NCBI GenBank assembly: GCA_023254365.1
Contig: JALRLQ010000018.1
Coordinates: 1 to 25,460 of the forward strand
Length of the DNA: 25,460 nt
DNA from: Candidatus Poseidonia sp.
GTDB lineage: Archaea; Thermoplasmatota; Poseidoniia; Poseidoniales; Poseidoniaceae
Direction: 5' to 3'
Part shown: positions 8,140 through 15,912 of the stretch, in pieces
How the letters are laid out: every line of letters starts with the position of its first letter
Numbering within the stretch: position 1 is the first letter of the stretch
Translations under genes and position numbers: made by a program
The notes under the pieces: model-generated
Database searches by the model: none
The model's input: the letters and a program-made list of their open reading frames with translations, nothing else
What the model was told of the DNA's origin: nothing

Positions 8140-10728
8140 TCAAAGGTCGTCAGACCGTTCCCCTTCCAGCGGTGAATCATCATCTCGCAAGCCTCGTGGC
8201 TCAGGCTCCTTTCGACGCACCACACGTTGGATTTCCGCGTTGATTTTCTCCAGCAACAAAGGCCCCCATCCTCGAAGGCTGAGAAGCGACTCTCGTTGCT
8301 TGGATGACATGTGCAACACATCCTTCGGTTCGCGAAGCCCCATGGCGGCCAGCTCACGGGCTCGCTGACGGCCCACATGACGGATGTTCACGAGATTGAG
8401 CAAATCCGGCTTGCAACCGTGTCTGACGCGTTGTTGCAAGACGCTCAATTGCTGAACGATGCTCGAAACCACAGGAATGTGTTCCTCGGCGAACACATCA
8501 TCGGTCAACAACACATGTTGCGCCCCTGCCAGCAACCACCCCATGAGGTCGACGCGGTGGTGCACATCACCCGGCGAGACATCCAGGCGGCGTTCCAATT
8601 CCCGAAGAGTGGTTTCCTCGGTCCACTCTTCGATCATCCACGCACTCTTCACGTCGCTCAACATCGCTTCAGCGTAACCGGGCTCAATGAGCAATTCGTC
8701 CTCGCTTGCGTTGGCCTTCAGCCATGTTGGTGAATTCATTTCCATGTCTGCGGTTTTGGCCCACAGCGAAGTGAAATCAGGTGTTGCAACCGAGAGATGG
8801 AGCAAGCCAAAGTCCGTCACGGGTGCATCACCCCGCACCATTCTCCGTACGGCACGCCTCAGGCCACGCCGCAGGATGGAGGCGGAAAGCGGATCGAGGT
8901 ACAACTGCGTCACGCGTTCACCCATCGCCGTTGCTTCGTAACGCATGCTCGGGCCGTCCACAGCCACCGCCTCAACGCCGTGAGGGTGTTGGCGAAGATT
9001 TGACGCAGAAGAAAACCCGAACGTTGGCAAACCATGAGCCGAAGGTGGACGAGGAGAGGGTGTTGACGGGGGAGCCCAAGCCACACCCGCTGTGACCGAA
9101 GCCGAACTGGCCCAAACGGGAATGGAATCGTCCCAAGACTCCTCCTCGCTGTCCGAAAGGGCAGTGCCTGCTCTGGGCGTGAAATGTTCGTCGTGTCCGC
9201 ATCGACGAACAAAGCGCTCTTCCACCAACCAGTCAAGCATCGTCGTCAACCGTTCGTTCAGTTGGTGACGGGGCATGGTTGCGCCCAAAAACGTGGACAT
9301 GAAGAAGTGTTCAAGATCGCCTTTGTGGAGCAAGCCGCCGGTCGCAATGCTGGCCAACAGATGCATCCGCATCGCAGGCTCGGAAGCCAATTTGGACGTG
9401 ATGTCTTCGATGGGTCCGAAGAAGTAACGGTCAGCCACGGCATCAGCCACTTCCCAACCATCGGTGCCCTTGCAGTAAACCCACGCTTCACCCCGGGTGT
9501 CGTATTTTGGACGGCCGGCACGACCCAGCATTTGGTGAACCTCCATCACCGGAAGCGGACGGCTCATTCCGTCGTCCCAACGTTTGAGGTCACGAACCAG
9601 CACCCGCCTTGCTGGAAGATTGACGCCTGCTGCGAGGGTTGGGGTGGCCGTCAAGGCGACGAGAAGGCCTTGCTTGAAGGCCGATTCCACCTCTTTTCGT
9701 TGTGCATGGGTCAAGCCAGCATGGTGGAAACCGACGCCACCGGCCAAGCACGATGCCAATTGTTCTGCGAGGTTGGATTGCGACCGCCCAGTGAGGCCGT
9801 TTGCAAGGTCTTCAAGACGTTTCAAACGGTCAGGGTCTTCGACCGTGAGGCGTTTTTTCACCCGCTTTGCGAGATTCGTCGCTTCAGATTGTGCACTACG
9901 CCGAGTCCCAACGAACATCAACACTTGGCTGGCCTGGTCCAATCCATCGCTTACCACGCTCCACACAGGGTGACTTTTCAGACCCTCCAAGCGACGAGGC
10001 GCCCCCAATGGTGCCACGGAAGCATCATCTCCCGGTGACTGAATCTTCCTCGGTTCGACGTGAAAATCATGGAAGGTGGCGTATTCAAGAGCGACCGGTC
10101 GCCAATCCGATTGAACCAAGGTCGCATCCAGCCATTCAGCGAGTTGAGGGGCGTTGCCGACCGTGGCCGACAAGGCGATCAACTGCGCATCGGGTTTGAT
10201 GTGCCGTAACCTGGTCAGGTTGATCTCCAAGGTTGGCCCACGGGTTCCATCGTTCATGAGATGGAATTCGTCCGCTACCACACAACACAGGTCTGCGACA
10301 AGTTCAGGCTGATGGCGCAACAGCGAGTCGAGTTTCTCCGAGGTGCAAACAAGAATGTTGCATTCTTTGATGTTCTTGGCTTCCGACGTGGCATCACCGA
10401 TGCCCAAACCGACATCGTATCCCATGGCTTTTCCAATGGCGGAAAGGTCCTCAAATTTCTCCATGGCCAAGGCTTTCAACGGCACGATGTAGATGGCTTT
10501 GGAGCGTTCATGGCCCTCGCTGAGTCGCTTCATCATCCCCAAGTAAGCAAGAAGCGACTTGCCGGACGCTGTTGGAATCGCCACCAAGGTATTGCGCCCC
10601 GAAAGAATGCTCGGCATGGCATCTGCCTGCGGCGGATGAAGCCGTTCAATTCCCCATTCCTGACCGAGAAAATCGAGCAGTCGTTGGGGCAACGGCAACG
10701 ACGAAACGTTCCGTTCTGCCGGCTCCAT
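8140..10728 (-). CDS. hel308: Hel308 superfamily 2 DNA helicase
   Basis: An 862-residue Ski2-like SF2 helicase that unwinds lagging strands at stalled forks and acts in recombinational repair. Visible motifs: N-terminal 'LPLPQRLLDF' and Q-motif 'HPPQ' (31-34), Walker A 'PTASGKS' (52-58), 'VPLKALA' (Ia), DEFH box (153-156), 'SAT' (187-189), 'HHAGL' (335-339) and motif VI 'QMLGRAGRPKYD' (399-410). A winged-helix region follows, then the ratchet domain with 'YLDPLSASILRRGL' (610-623), and a C-terminal HhH-like 'NIRHVGRQRARELAAMG' (781-797). Hel308 is usually about 700-750 residues; here a Pro/Ser-rich insertion of about 70 residues (522-592) splits the winged-helix region. The start at ATG 10728 matches the family N-terminus; in-frame ATG 10818 and beyond would add an unrelated Arg/Ser-rich stretch. 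Confidence 0.93.
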   Translation of the reverse strand: MEPAERNVSSLPLPQRLLDFLGQEWGIERLHPPQADAMPSILSGRNTLVAIPTASGKSLLAYLGMMKRLSEGHERSKAIYIVPLKALAMEKFEDLSAIGKAMGYDVGLGIGDATSEAKNIKECNILVCTSEKLDSLLRHQPELVADLCCVVADEFHLMNDGTRGPTLEINLTRLRHIKPDAQLIALSATVGNAPQLAEWLDATLVQSDWRPVALEYATFHDFHVEPRKIQSPGDDASVAPLGAPRRLEGLKSHPVWSVVSDGLDQASQVLMFVGTRRSAQSEATNLAKRVKKRLTVEDPDRLKRLEDLANGLTGRSQSNLAEQLASCLAGGVGFHHAGLTHAQRKEVESAFKQGLLVALTATPTLAAGVNLPARRVLVRDLKRWDDGMSRPLPVMEVHQMLGRAGRPKYDTRGEAWVYCKGTDGWEVADAVADRYFFGPIEDITSKLASEPAMRMHLLASIATGGLLHKGDLEHFFMSTFLGATMPRHQLNERLTTMLDWLVEERFVRRCGHDEHFTPRAGTALSDSEEESWDDSIPVWASSASVTAGVAWAPPSTPSPRPPSAHGLPTFGFSSASNLRQHPHGVEAVAVDGPSMRYEATAMGERVTQLYLDPLSASILRRGLRRAVRRMVRGDAPVTDFGLLHLSVATPDFTSLWAKTADMEMNSPTWLKANASEDELLIEPGYAEAMLSDVKSAWMIEEWTEETTLRELERRLDVSPGDVHHRVDLMGWLLAGAQHVLLTDDVFAEEHIPVVSSIVQQLSVLQQRVRHGCKPDLLNLVNIRHVGRQRARELAAMGLREPKDVLHMSSKQRESLLSLRGWGPLLLEKINAEIQRVVRRKEPEPRGLRDDDSPLEGERSDDL

Positions 10729-10747
10729 ATGGCCGTACTTTGGCCAG

Positions 10748-10762
10748 CGGTTCAAAAGGACA
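10748..10762 (-). promoter_or_regulatory. Possible TATA-type promoter for hel308 (leaderless)
   Basis: On the minus strand a TCCTTTTGAACC element is centred about 27 bases before ATG 10728, and no Shine-Dalgarno site precedes that ATG. This is the spacing expected for a leaderless archaeal transcript. The match to a TATA box is only moderate. Confidence 0.3.
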
Positions 10763-10816
10763 GCGGAGGAACCTCTCGGCCGACACCCATAAGGCCCACC
10801 TTTGCGTGGTCGTTGC

Positions 10817-11434
10817 ATGAGCGATGATGTCGAATCCTTGGTTGAAGAACGCCTCTCGGTGTTTGATGATGAGCCAGACCTGAACGATTGGGTCGAAGTC
10901 ATGTGCGGTGCGGCCATGGTCGTGCTCGGCGTGTTTCACCTCGTGGAACCCGGAGACCTCGTCGATGCCAACGTGATGCGTTGGTTTTCGGCGGCCATTG
11001 TTGCTGCGGGCGCTGTGTGGGCCGGCCACGGTCTGAAGGACATGGCCGTCAAGGAAGTGCGACGCTCCATCGCCTTGCTCGACATGGCCGAAGGAGGCAC
11101 GGGTGTTGACACCGGCCTCATCCGTGATGTCTTGATGCATCAAGAAGCGTACCGGGATTTCCTCGTCCATGCTTACGAATCTGCTTGGAAGGACGGCGTG
11201 ATCACCGAAGAGGAATTGCGTGAACTCAAATCCTTCCAAACCGCATTGGGCATCAGCGATGAAGACGCCGCTGACATGAACGTCAAGGCGGCCATCAAAT
11301 CGGCAGCAGCAGACGGAGAAATCTCCGAATCCGAAGCGAAATCCATCGACGAGGCCGCAAAAGCTGCCAACATGACACCCGACGAAGTCTCGGATGCCGT
11401 GAACTCCGAATTGGAGAAGCAGGGCTCGTCCTGA
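10817..11434 (+). CDS. Membrane protein with C-terminal TerB-like domain, unknown function
   Basis: A 205-residue protein, not recognised as a named family. An acidic N-terminus is followed by two predicted membrane helices (about 28-44 and 54-72) and then a soluble helical domain (about 100-200). This domain reads 'AWKDGVITEEELRELKSFQTALGIS' and 'AAADGEISESEAKSIDEAA': two copies of an 'A..DG.I...E' pattern separated by about 40 residues, as in TerB/DjlA-type helical domains. EF-hand-like calcium binding is less likely, since the loops lack a full DxDxDG. The start is ATG 10817; a TTG at 10802 is possible. It is transcribed divergently from hel308 (88 bp gap) and converges with the next gene, whose stop lies two bases away. 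Role cannot be deduced. Confidence 0.65.
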   Translation: MSDDVESLVEERLSVFDDEPDLNDWVEVMCGAAMVVLGVFHLVEPGDLVDANVMRWFSAAIVAAGAVWAGHGLKDMAVKEVRRSIALLDMAEGGTGVDTGLIRDVLMHQEAYRDFLVHAYESAWKDGVITEEELRELKSFQTALGISDEDAADMNVKAAIKSAAADGEISESEAKSIDEAAKAANMTPDEVSDAVNSELEKQGSS

Positions 11435-11436
11435 GC

Positions 11437-13509
11437 CTACTCCCACTGCCTACCCTCGTTGCGATAGGTCTGAGCGAGTTGTTGGGCTTCCCGTGAACGG
11501 CGGAATTCCATGGAGGTCGCCAGCACACCAAGCAGCAGGCCGAGCCACATCAACATCGATGCATACGGAATCAATCCAGCGGCGTTACGAACATCCCACT
11601 GTGGTGGCACGTCACTCGCGTCAAATCCGTTGGATGCTGAGAAGGTGACGTCGAGCAGATCCAAATCGCAATCGCACAGACTGATGGAGATGCGTTCGGG
11701 AAAAAGCGAGCCTTGAATCCGCACCCAATCCGCCGAGGAGATACTCGTCGGCCGGGTGCTCCATGCAGGCGCTGCGTAGGAACCTGCAGCCTGCGTGGTC
11801 ACCATGGTCGTGTCGATGTGGAACACCGAGGAGGTGGGTGCCTCATCGACCACCAGCAGGGCCTCCAGCATGAGAAGGTCCAACAGCAAAGACCGCCCGG
11901 CCAACAACACGAACCTCACGGTTTGGCTCTCCAGCATCCCGGTGGAGGATTGCTGGGCTTGTGCCTCAGCAACTTGACCGAAGATGGCCTGGTCCAATCG
12001 GAGCGATTGAAGTTCGGGGACGACAAGCTGCCAACGTCCATCTTGAAGTGGAATAGCCTCATCGATGGTTAACTTGAGTTTCAACGACTCCCCGTCAAGC
12101 ATCCCCCATGTGGCTCCCGTGTGCGTGTACAATGTTTGTTCCGGCACGCCTTCGGCAGAAACATCCCAAAGTTGCTGCAGGCGCATATCGATGAGTTCGT
12201 CAAGGGTGATTTCATCGGCGTGCTGAACCTCATCTGCCATGGCCAAGAGAGGATGGATCACGCCCGCCAACAACAACAGGAACACGCCAGGTAGGAAGAG
12301 GCCAAAGCGGAGGCTGTAAGACGTTGTGGGTCGGAAGGCAACGAGCAGGAACACCCCCAACATCACCATCGATAACAGCAACAAGGCGATGCCTTGGTCG
12401 TGCAAGACATACGGGTCATCGAGATTTCCAATCAAGGCGGCCCCCTGAGGATAATAACTCGCTGAAGCAAAACCGCTGGGGTCGGTGGGGCCCATGCTTT
12501 CGTAGCCAAACACACCCGACCAGGCATACGGTTGCAACTTGTCGGGTGAACCGTGCATACAAAGCGAATAGTCACCCGTGGACAAGGCCCTCCACCGATA
12601 CGTCATCTTCAACGATGCTCCATCGTCGTCCACCAGCACTTCAGGGGCAGGTGCTCTTCGACCCGCTGCTGTGATCAAATCCGGTACAGGATGGGGCTGT
12701 TCCAACTCAATGGGAACGTTTTCCCATTCCACCATGAGCCGCAAGACTTCGTGGGTTTCGACTTCAAACGACCAACAGTCGTGGTCTGCGCCAACAAGGG
12801 CCCCTCGATGAACGTCCTCAAACGCTGTTTCACGGGGTTGTGTCGTGGAAGAGGGCTCATCGAGGTCAACCGCTGCGGCGTCCATTGACCAAGGGATATC
12901 AAGTTCCATCCACGACGCCCCCCGCATGTACAGCGTCCACGTGCCCGGCCGATCGAGCGTGGCCGAGATGACCAGTCGGATGGGTTCACCGTCCCAAAGC
13001 ACACGACCCGCCGACAGGGACAAGGACTCGTCTTCCAGCACATAGGGCGACGGTGTCGCCGATGGAAGCGTGGAGGCTTCAAACGTCCACGTGTTGACGT
13101 TTTGTCCAACGATGAGACGAACATCAAGTTCTGGCCGGAACAAACTTCCTGTTTCCGTTTGGTGACGAAAATCCACTTCGAGATGACGCAATTGCTCAGG
13201 AAGCAGAGCCACGTGTTCTTGAGCAGGGTCGGCGTTGAATTCGAACGTGACCGTCTCCTGCTGGAAAAGATTGGCTGAGGATTGACCGGAGACCGTTTCT
13301 TCGCCGATTGGGGTGGGCGTTAACACGCAATCGTTGTCCGCTCGGCACGACAGGTACAGGTCACCGCCACCGTCTTCAGCCGTCAGTCCGGCTGAGACGT
13401 TGCTCGCGAACATCGGATGGAAAACGAGCGCGAACAAGACCACGACGGTCAGGAGCGAACGGCGTTTCAACATCTCAACCGTTGCTTGGATTGAGCCCCA
13501 GTATATCAT
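11437..13509 (-). CDS. Large exported membrane protein, unknown function
   Basis: A 690-residue protein that I do not recognise. A signal peptide (about 14-40: basic KRR, hydrophobic core LLTVVVLFALVF, AxA-like end 'SNVSA') precedes a beta-rich extracellular half (41-370) with Cys pairs, for example C55/C61. Two membrane helices come at about 373-391 and 402-422. A second ectodomain (about 425-650) contains an unusual 'SLCDCDLDLLD', and a last membrane helix lies near 655-675 with a charged cytoplasmic tail. This suggests two extracellular domains tied by a hairpin in the membrane. The start is ATG 13509, which overlaps the SprT-like gene's stop as ATGA; ATG 13473, directly at the signal peptide, is the alternative. 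The coupling suggests joint expression, not a known function. Confidence 0.65.
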   Translation of the reverse strand: MIYWGSIQATVEMLKRRSLLTVVVLFALVFHPMFASNVSAGLTAEDGGGDLYLSCRADNDCVLTPTPIGEETVSGQSSANLFQQETVTFEFNADPAQEHVALLPEQLRHLEVDFRHQTETGSLFRPELDVRLIVGQNVNTWTFEASTLPSATPSPYVLEDESLSLSAGRVLWDGEPIRLVISATLDRPGTWTLYMRGASWMELDIPWSMDAAAVDLDEPSSTTQPRETAFEDVHRGALVGADHDCWSFEVETHEVLRLMVEWENVPIELEQPHPVPDLITAAGRRAPAPEVLVDDDGASLKMTYRWRALSTGDYSLCMHGSPDKLQPYAWSGVFGYESMGPTDPSGFASASYYPQGAALIGNLDDPYVLHDQGIALLLLSMVMLGVFLLVAFRPTTSYSLRFGLFLPGVFLLLLAGVIHPLLAMADEVQHADEITLDELIDMRLQQLWDVSAEGVPEQTLYTHTGATWGMLDGESLKLKLTIDEAIPLQDGRWQLVVPELQSLRLDQAIFGQVAEAQAQQSSTGMLESQTVRFVLLAGRSLLLDLLMLEALLVVDEAPTSSVFHIDTTMVTTQAAGSYAAPAWSTRPTSISSADWVRIQGSLFPERISISLCDCDLDLLDVTFSASNGFDASDVPPQWDVRNAAGLIPYASMLMWLGLLLGVLATSMEFRRSREAQQLAQTYRNEGRQWE

Positions 13510-14042
13510 TGGGCGTCCTTGACGGCGATGTCCTCCAGAACGCACCGGCAGGTGCGACAGAGATAGCGCCCGGCCGCTTTTCGTTGTCGAGGGAATTCTT
13601 GCTCACACTGTGGACATCGCCACATCCAAGACGCCCGAGAAGACCGCATGGCGTGGGTAAACGAAGGGCCCATTGCGGCTGCTTCTGCATGTGGCCAACA
13701 GGCTTCAAGGGCCCGAAACGCGGGGTCGTGCGCTCGCCAACCGAGGGCGTGCAGAAATTCGTGATACAGGACAAAAGCGGCATACTCCCACCACAAGGGT
13801 TGGAGAAGAACCGGGTGTAGTTCCACAGAATGGACCATCAACTGACCGTCTGGCAGACGATTCCAACGCGTCACCCCGTGTCGCTGCGTTGCGCTCTTGC
13901 GAAGCACCCCCAACGCTTGTTGGCGAAGTTGGTTCACCATCTTCGGGTCGATGAAATCCATGGCTTCCATTTGACCCAGCACCTCCTCTCGCAAACGCTC
14001 CAGCGCTTGTGACTGTTCGGTATTGGGGCGCGCCAAGAACAA
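13506..14042 (-). CDS. SprT-like zinc metalloprotein with C-terminal zinc ribbon
   Basis: A protein of up to 178 residues with the SprT/Spartan arrangement. A central zinc-peptidase motif H-E-F-L-H (94-98) is followed by 'ALGWRAHDPAF', giving a third His at 105. A C-terminal zinc ribbon follows with C143-x2-C146 and C162-x2-C165. SprT-family enzymes include DNA-protein crosslink proteases, but short prokaryotic members are poorly characterised, so substrate is unknown. The start is uncertain. The longest form begins at TTG 14042, three bases after the thioesterase stop; TTG 14036 has GAGGG close upstream; ATG 13970 has GGAGG 11 bases upstream and would remove 24 residues without touching the zinc motifs. 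The stop overlaps the following membrane-protein start. Confidence 0.75.
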   Translation of the reverse strand: MFLARPNTEQSQALERLREEVLGQMEAMDFIDPKMVNQLRQQALGVLRKSATQRHGVTRWNRLPDGQLMVHSVELHPVLLQPLWWEYAAFVLYHEFLHALGWRAHDPAFRALEACWPHAEAAAMGPSFTHAMRSSRASWMWRCPQCEQEFPRQRKAAGRYLCRTCRCVLEDIAVKDAQ

Positions 14043-14045
14043 CCC

Positions 14046-14540
14046 TCACGACCATCGGTGATAGGCAGGGTGGCCTTCTTTGACCGCGACGAAGAGACCG
14101 CTTCCTGTAGCACACACCTTTCCTTCGGCCTCCAGGGTCAAGGTGACGGTAGCCCGGTCCTCCAACAACTCAACCACTTCGCTGGTCACGGTAAGTGGGG
14201 TGGATACGGGGGTTGGACGTCTCAACTTCACCTCGTAGGTGGCGGTGACCGTACAGGGCGGTTCGTCCAATCCCTGTTCATCCATCAGCGCCACGGCCGC
14301 TGTCCAGTTTCCGTGGCAGTCGAGCAGCGTACCGATGATGCCGCCGTTGACCATCCCTGGAAAGGCCTGATGTTGGTCTTCTGCTCGAAATTCCATGACC
14401 AATCCTCCATCGATTCGATGAGAATCGATCTGGAGGCCGTGTTCGTTCGCTGGCCCACAGCCAAAACAAATCGATGAGGGTGCATACATGCGCTGAACGC
14501 CAAGCTTGTCCATGGCCGTCATGGAGACACGACGCTTCAT
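14046..14540 (-). CDS. PaaI-like hotdog-fold acyl-CoA thioesterase family protein
   Basis: A 164-residue hotdog-fold protein. The signature 'SSICFGCGPANEHGLQI' (22-38) and 'FPGMVNGGIIGTLLDCHGNW' (60-79) are typical of the PaaI/DUF4442-like branch, in which the usual H-G-G is N-G-G and an acidic D74 follows in the central helix. The strand series 'TYEVKLRRPTP', 'VVELLEDRATVTLTLEAEGKVCATGSGLFVAV' completes the fold. Such enzymes hydrolyse acyl-CoA thioesters; the acyl substrate is not predictable. ATG 14540 is chosen because GGAGGG lies seven bases upstream (14548-14553). It is divergent from the M14-type gene, with only about 31 bp between starts, and leads a three-gene run with the SprT-like and membrane proteins. 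Confidence 0.8.
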   Translation of the reverse strand: MKRRVSMTAMDKLGVQRMYAPSSICFGCGPANEHGLQIDSHRIDGGLVMEFRAEDQHQAFPGMVNGGIIGTLLDCHGNWTAAVALMDEQGLDEPPCTVTATYEVKLRRPTPVSTPLTVTSEVVELLEDRATVTLTLEAEGKVCATGSGLFVAVKEGHPAYHRWS

Positions 14541-14547
14541 GGTTCTT

Positions 14548-14553
14548 CCCTCC
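14548..14553 (-). promoter_or_regulatory. Shine-Dalgarno site of the thioesterase gene
   Basis: GGAGGG on the minus strand, seven bases before ATG 14540. It decides the start among several in-frame Met codons (14513, 14522, 14540). Confidence 0.65.
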
Positions 14554-14571
14554 CGAACAAGCGGAGCGTTG

Positions 14572-15912
14572 ATGATGGAGGCGAGTGTGGCGAAAACCAT
14601 GGCAGGGCGGGGGAAGAAAACCGTCCGAAAGGTACGCGTGGCCCACGAACTACCAAAACGGCGGCGCATGGCCATCGATGAGGCCATGAAGGCTCACCAA
14701 ACCGAAGACCGCCCTGAGTGGGACAGGACCTCCGACTGGGGCGATGTGCGGTTTTATCGTAAGCGCATCAAAGCCGGCACTTTGCGAACCATCCAGTTGC
14801 CGCTGTTGGACGTGAACCTTGGCGACCGCTGGCCCGTTCCGGTCACCATCATCCACGGCTCGCGCCCGGGCCCCTGCATCACGATTTTGGGAGGTATCCA
14901 CGGGGACGAGTTGACTGGACCTTCTGCGTGCACCCACCTGCTCAGCAACGCCTTCACCGATGAAGGCAAGCCGTTGGATCCCAAGACCATGGCCGGCACC
15001 TTGCGTATCGTTCCGGTGGTGAACCTACCAGGATACCGGATGAAATCACGGTATTTCCCCGACGGACGCGACCTCAACCGCCAATTCCCCGGCGACCCCG
15101 GTGGCTCAACCACCAAGCGGGTTGCGGACCAAATTTGGAAGAATCTGGTGGAGGACAGCGACGCCATCATCGACCTCCATAGCGCTGCCAAAGGACGCAC
15201 CAATATGCCTCAAGTCCGTGTCGACTTGACTCATACAAGTTCATACTTACTCGCGAAATCCTTTGGGATTGAAATCCTCCTTGATTCCGTGCCTCCCAAA
15301 GGAACCCTCCGCCGTACCGCCAACGCCGCCGACATTCCCGTCATCACCTACGAAGGCGGCGGTGCTGATTTCCTCGGCGACCAATCGGTGAAGGTCGCCG
15401 TGCACGGTATCATGAACGCCCTTCGCTCCATGCGCATGGTGCCCGGAAACCCTCAGCGACCGAAATTCCGCATCATGGCCAGCGGCTCGATTTGGTTGCG
15501 TGCGGCCGAGGGAGGTCTGCTGGACATGTTCGTTTCTGCAGGCAGCGTGATGCGAGAAGGCGAGGTTGTGGCCACCATTTCCGACCCAGCCACACCCGGC
15601 ATGACCGTGGACATTGTTGCCCCAGAGGACGGGTTGATCATCGGGGCTGCAACCAATCCGTTCACGGCTGCAGGTATGCCTGTTGGGCATTTCCTTCCGA
15701 TTTCAAAGCACTTTTCACTGCTTGAAGAACAAATTGATGCGAACGGTCATTTCATCGTCAACGGCAGCCAAGAAGACAGGGTATGGCGCGAGGAACACGA
15801 AATCAACGAGATTTCCCTCGACGGGGAGTGGAGCGGTGGCGGTGTTGATTCCGAGTGGATTGGCTCGAAAATCACCAACGACGAGAAGGATTTCGAAGAA
15901 GAAGACGCCTGA
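14572..15912 (+). CDS. Succinylglutamate desuccinylase/aspartoacylase-family (M14) hydrolase
   Basis: A 446-residue zinc hydrolase of the AstE/AspA family, which cleaves N-acyl amino acids or related amides. Zinc ligands are visible: H110 and E113 in 'GGIHGDELTG', and H203 in 'DLHSA'. 'GRDLNRQFPG' (166-174) is the substrate-binding Arg segment, and E261 in 'ITYEGGG' is the likely catalytic acid. The C-terminal part (about 305-375) forms a barrel/lipoyl-like domain ('GGLLDMFVSAGSVMREGEVVATI'), common in this branch. The acidic tail 'DEKDFEEEDA' fits a salt-adapted proteome. The start is uncertain: ATG 14572 has GGAG five bases upstream, but ATG 14599, 14668 and 14686 remain possible, since the first 55 residues are basic and not part of the fold. 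True substrate unknown. Confidence 0.82.
   Translation: MMEASVAKTMAGRGKKTVRKVRVAHELPKRRRMAIDEAMKAHQTEDRPEWDRTSDWGDVRFYRKRIKAGTLRTIQLPLLDVNLGDRWPVPVTIIHGSRPGPCITILGGIHGDELTGPSACTHLLSNAFTDEGKPLDPKTMAGTLRIVPVVNLPGYRMKSRYFPDGRDLNRQFPGDPGGSTTKRVADQIWKNLVEDSDAIIDLHSAAKGRTNMPQVRVDLTHTSSYLLAKSFGIEILLDSVPPKGTLRRTANAADIPVITYEGGGADFLGDQSVKVAVHGIMNALRSMRMVPGNPQRPKFRIMASGSIWLRAAEGGLLDMFVSAGSVMREGEVVATISDPATPGMTVDIVAPEDGLIIGAATNPFTAAGMPVGHFLPISKHFSLLEEQIDANGHFIVNGSQEDRVWREEHEINEISLDGEWSGGGVDSEWIGSKITNDEKDFEEEDA

Noticed and set aside
9184..10038. Long open frame on the plus strand opposite hel308
   Set aside because: It is antisense to conserved helicase motifs, has no family features, and is explained by codon bias of the real gene.
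10729..10917. 63-codon N-terminal extension of Hel308
   Set aside because: The stretch is Arg/Ser-rich, unlike any Hel308 N-terminus, and antisense to the neighbouring gene; the family start fits ATG 10728.
11423..11437. GGCTC/GAGCC hairpin at the convergent ends of the TerB-like gene and the large membrane protein
   Set aside because: Only five pairs and no T-rich tail; within coding ends on both strands.
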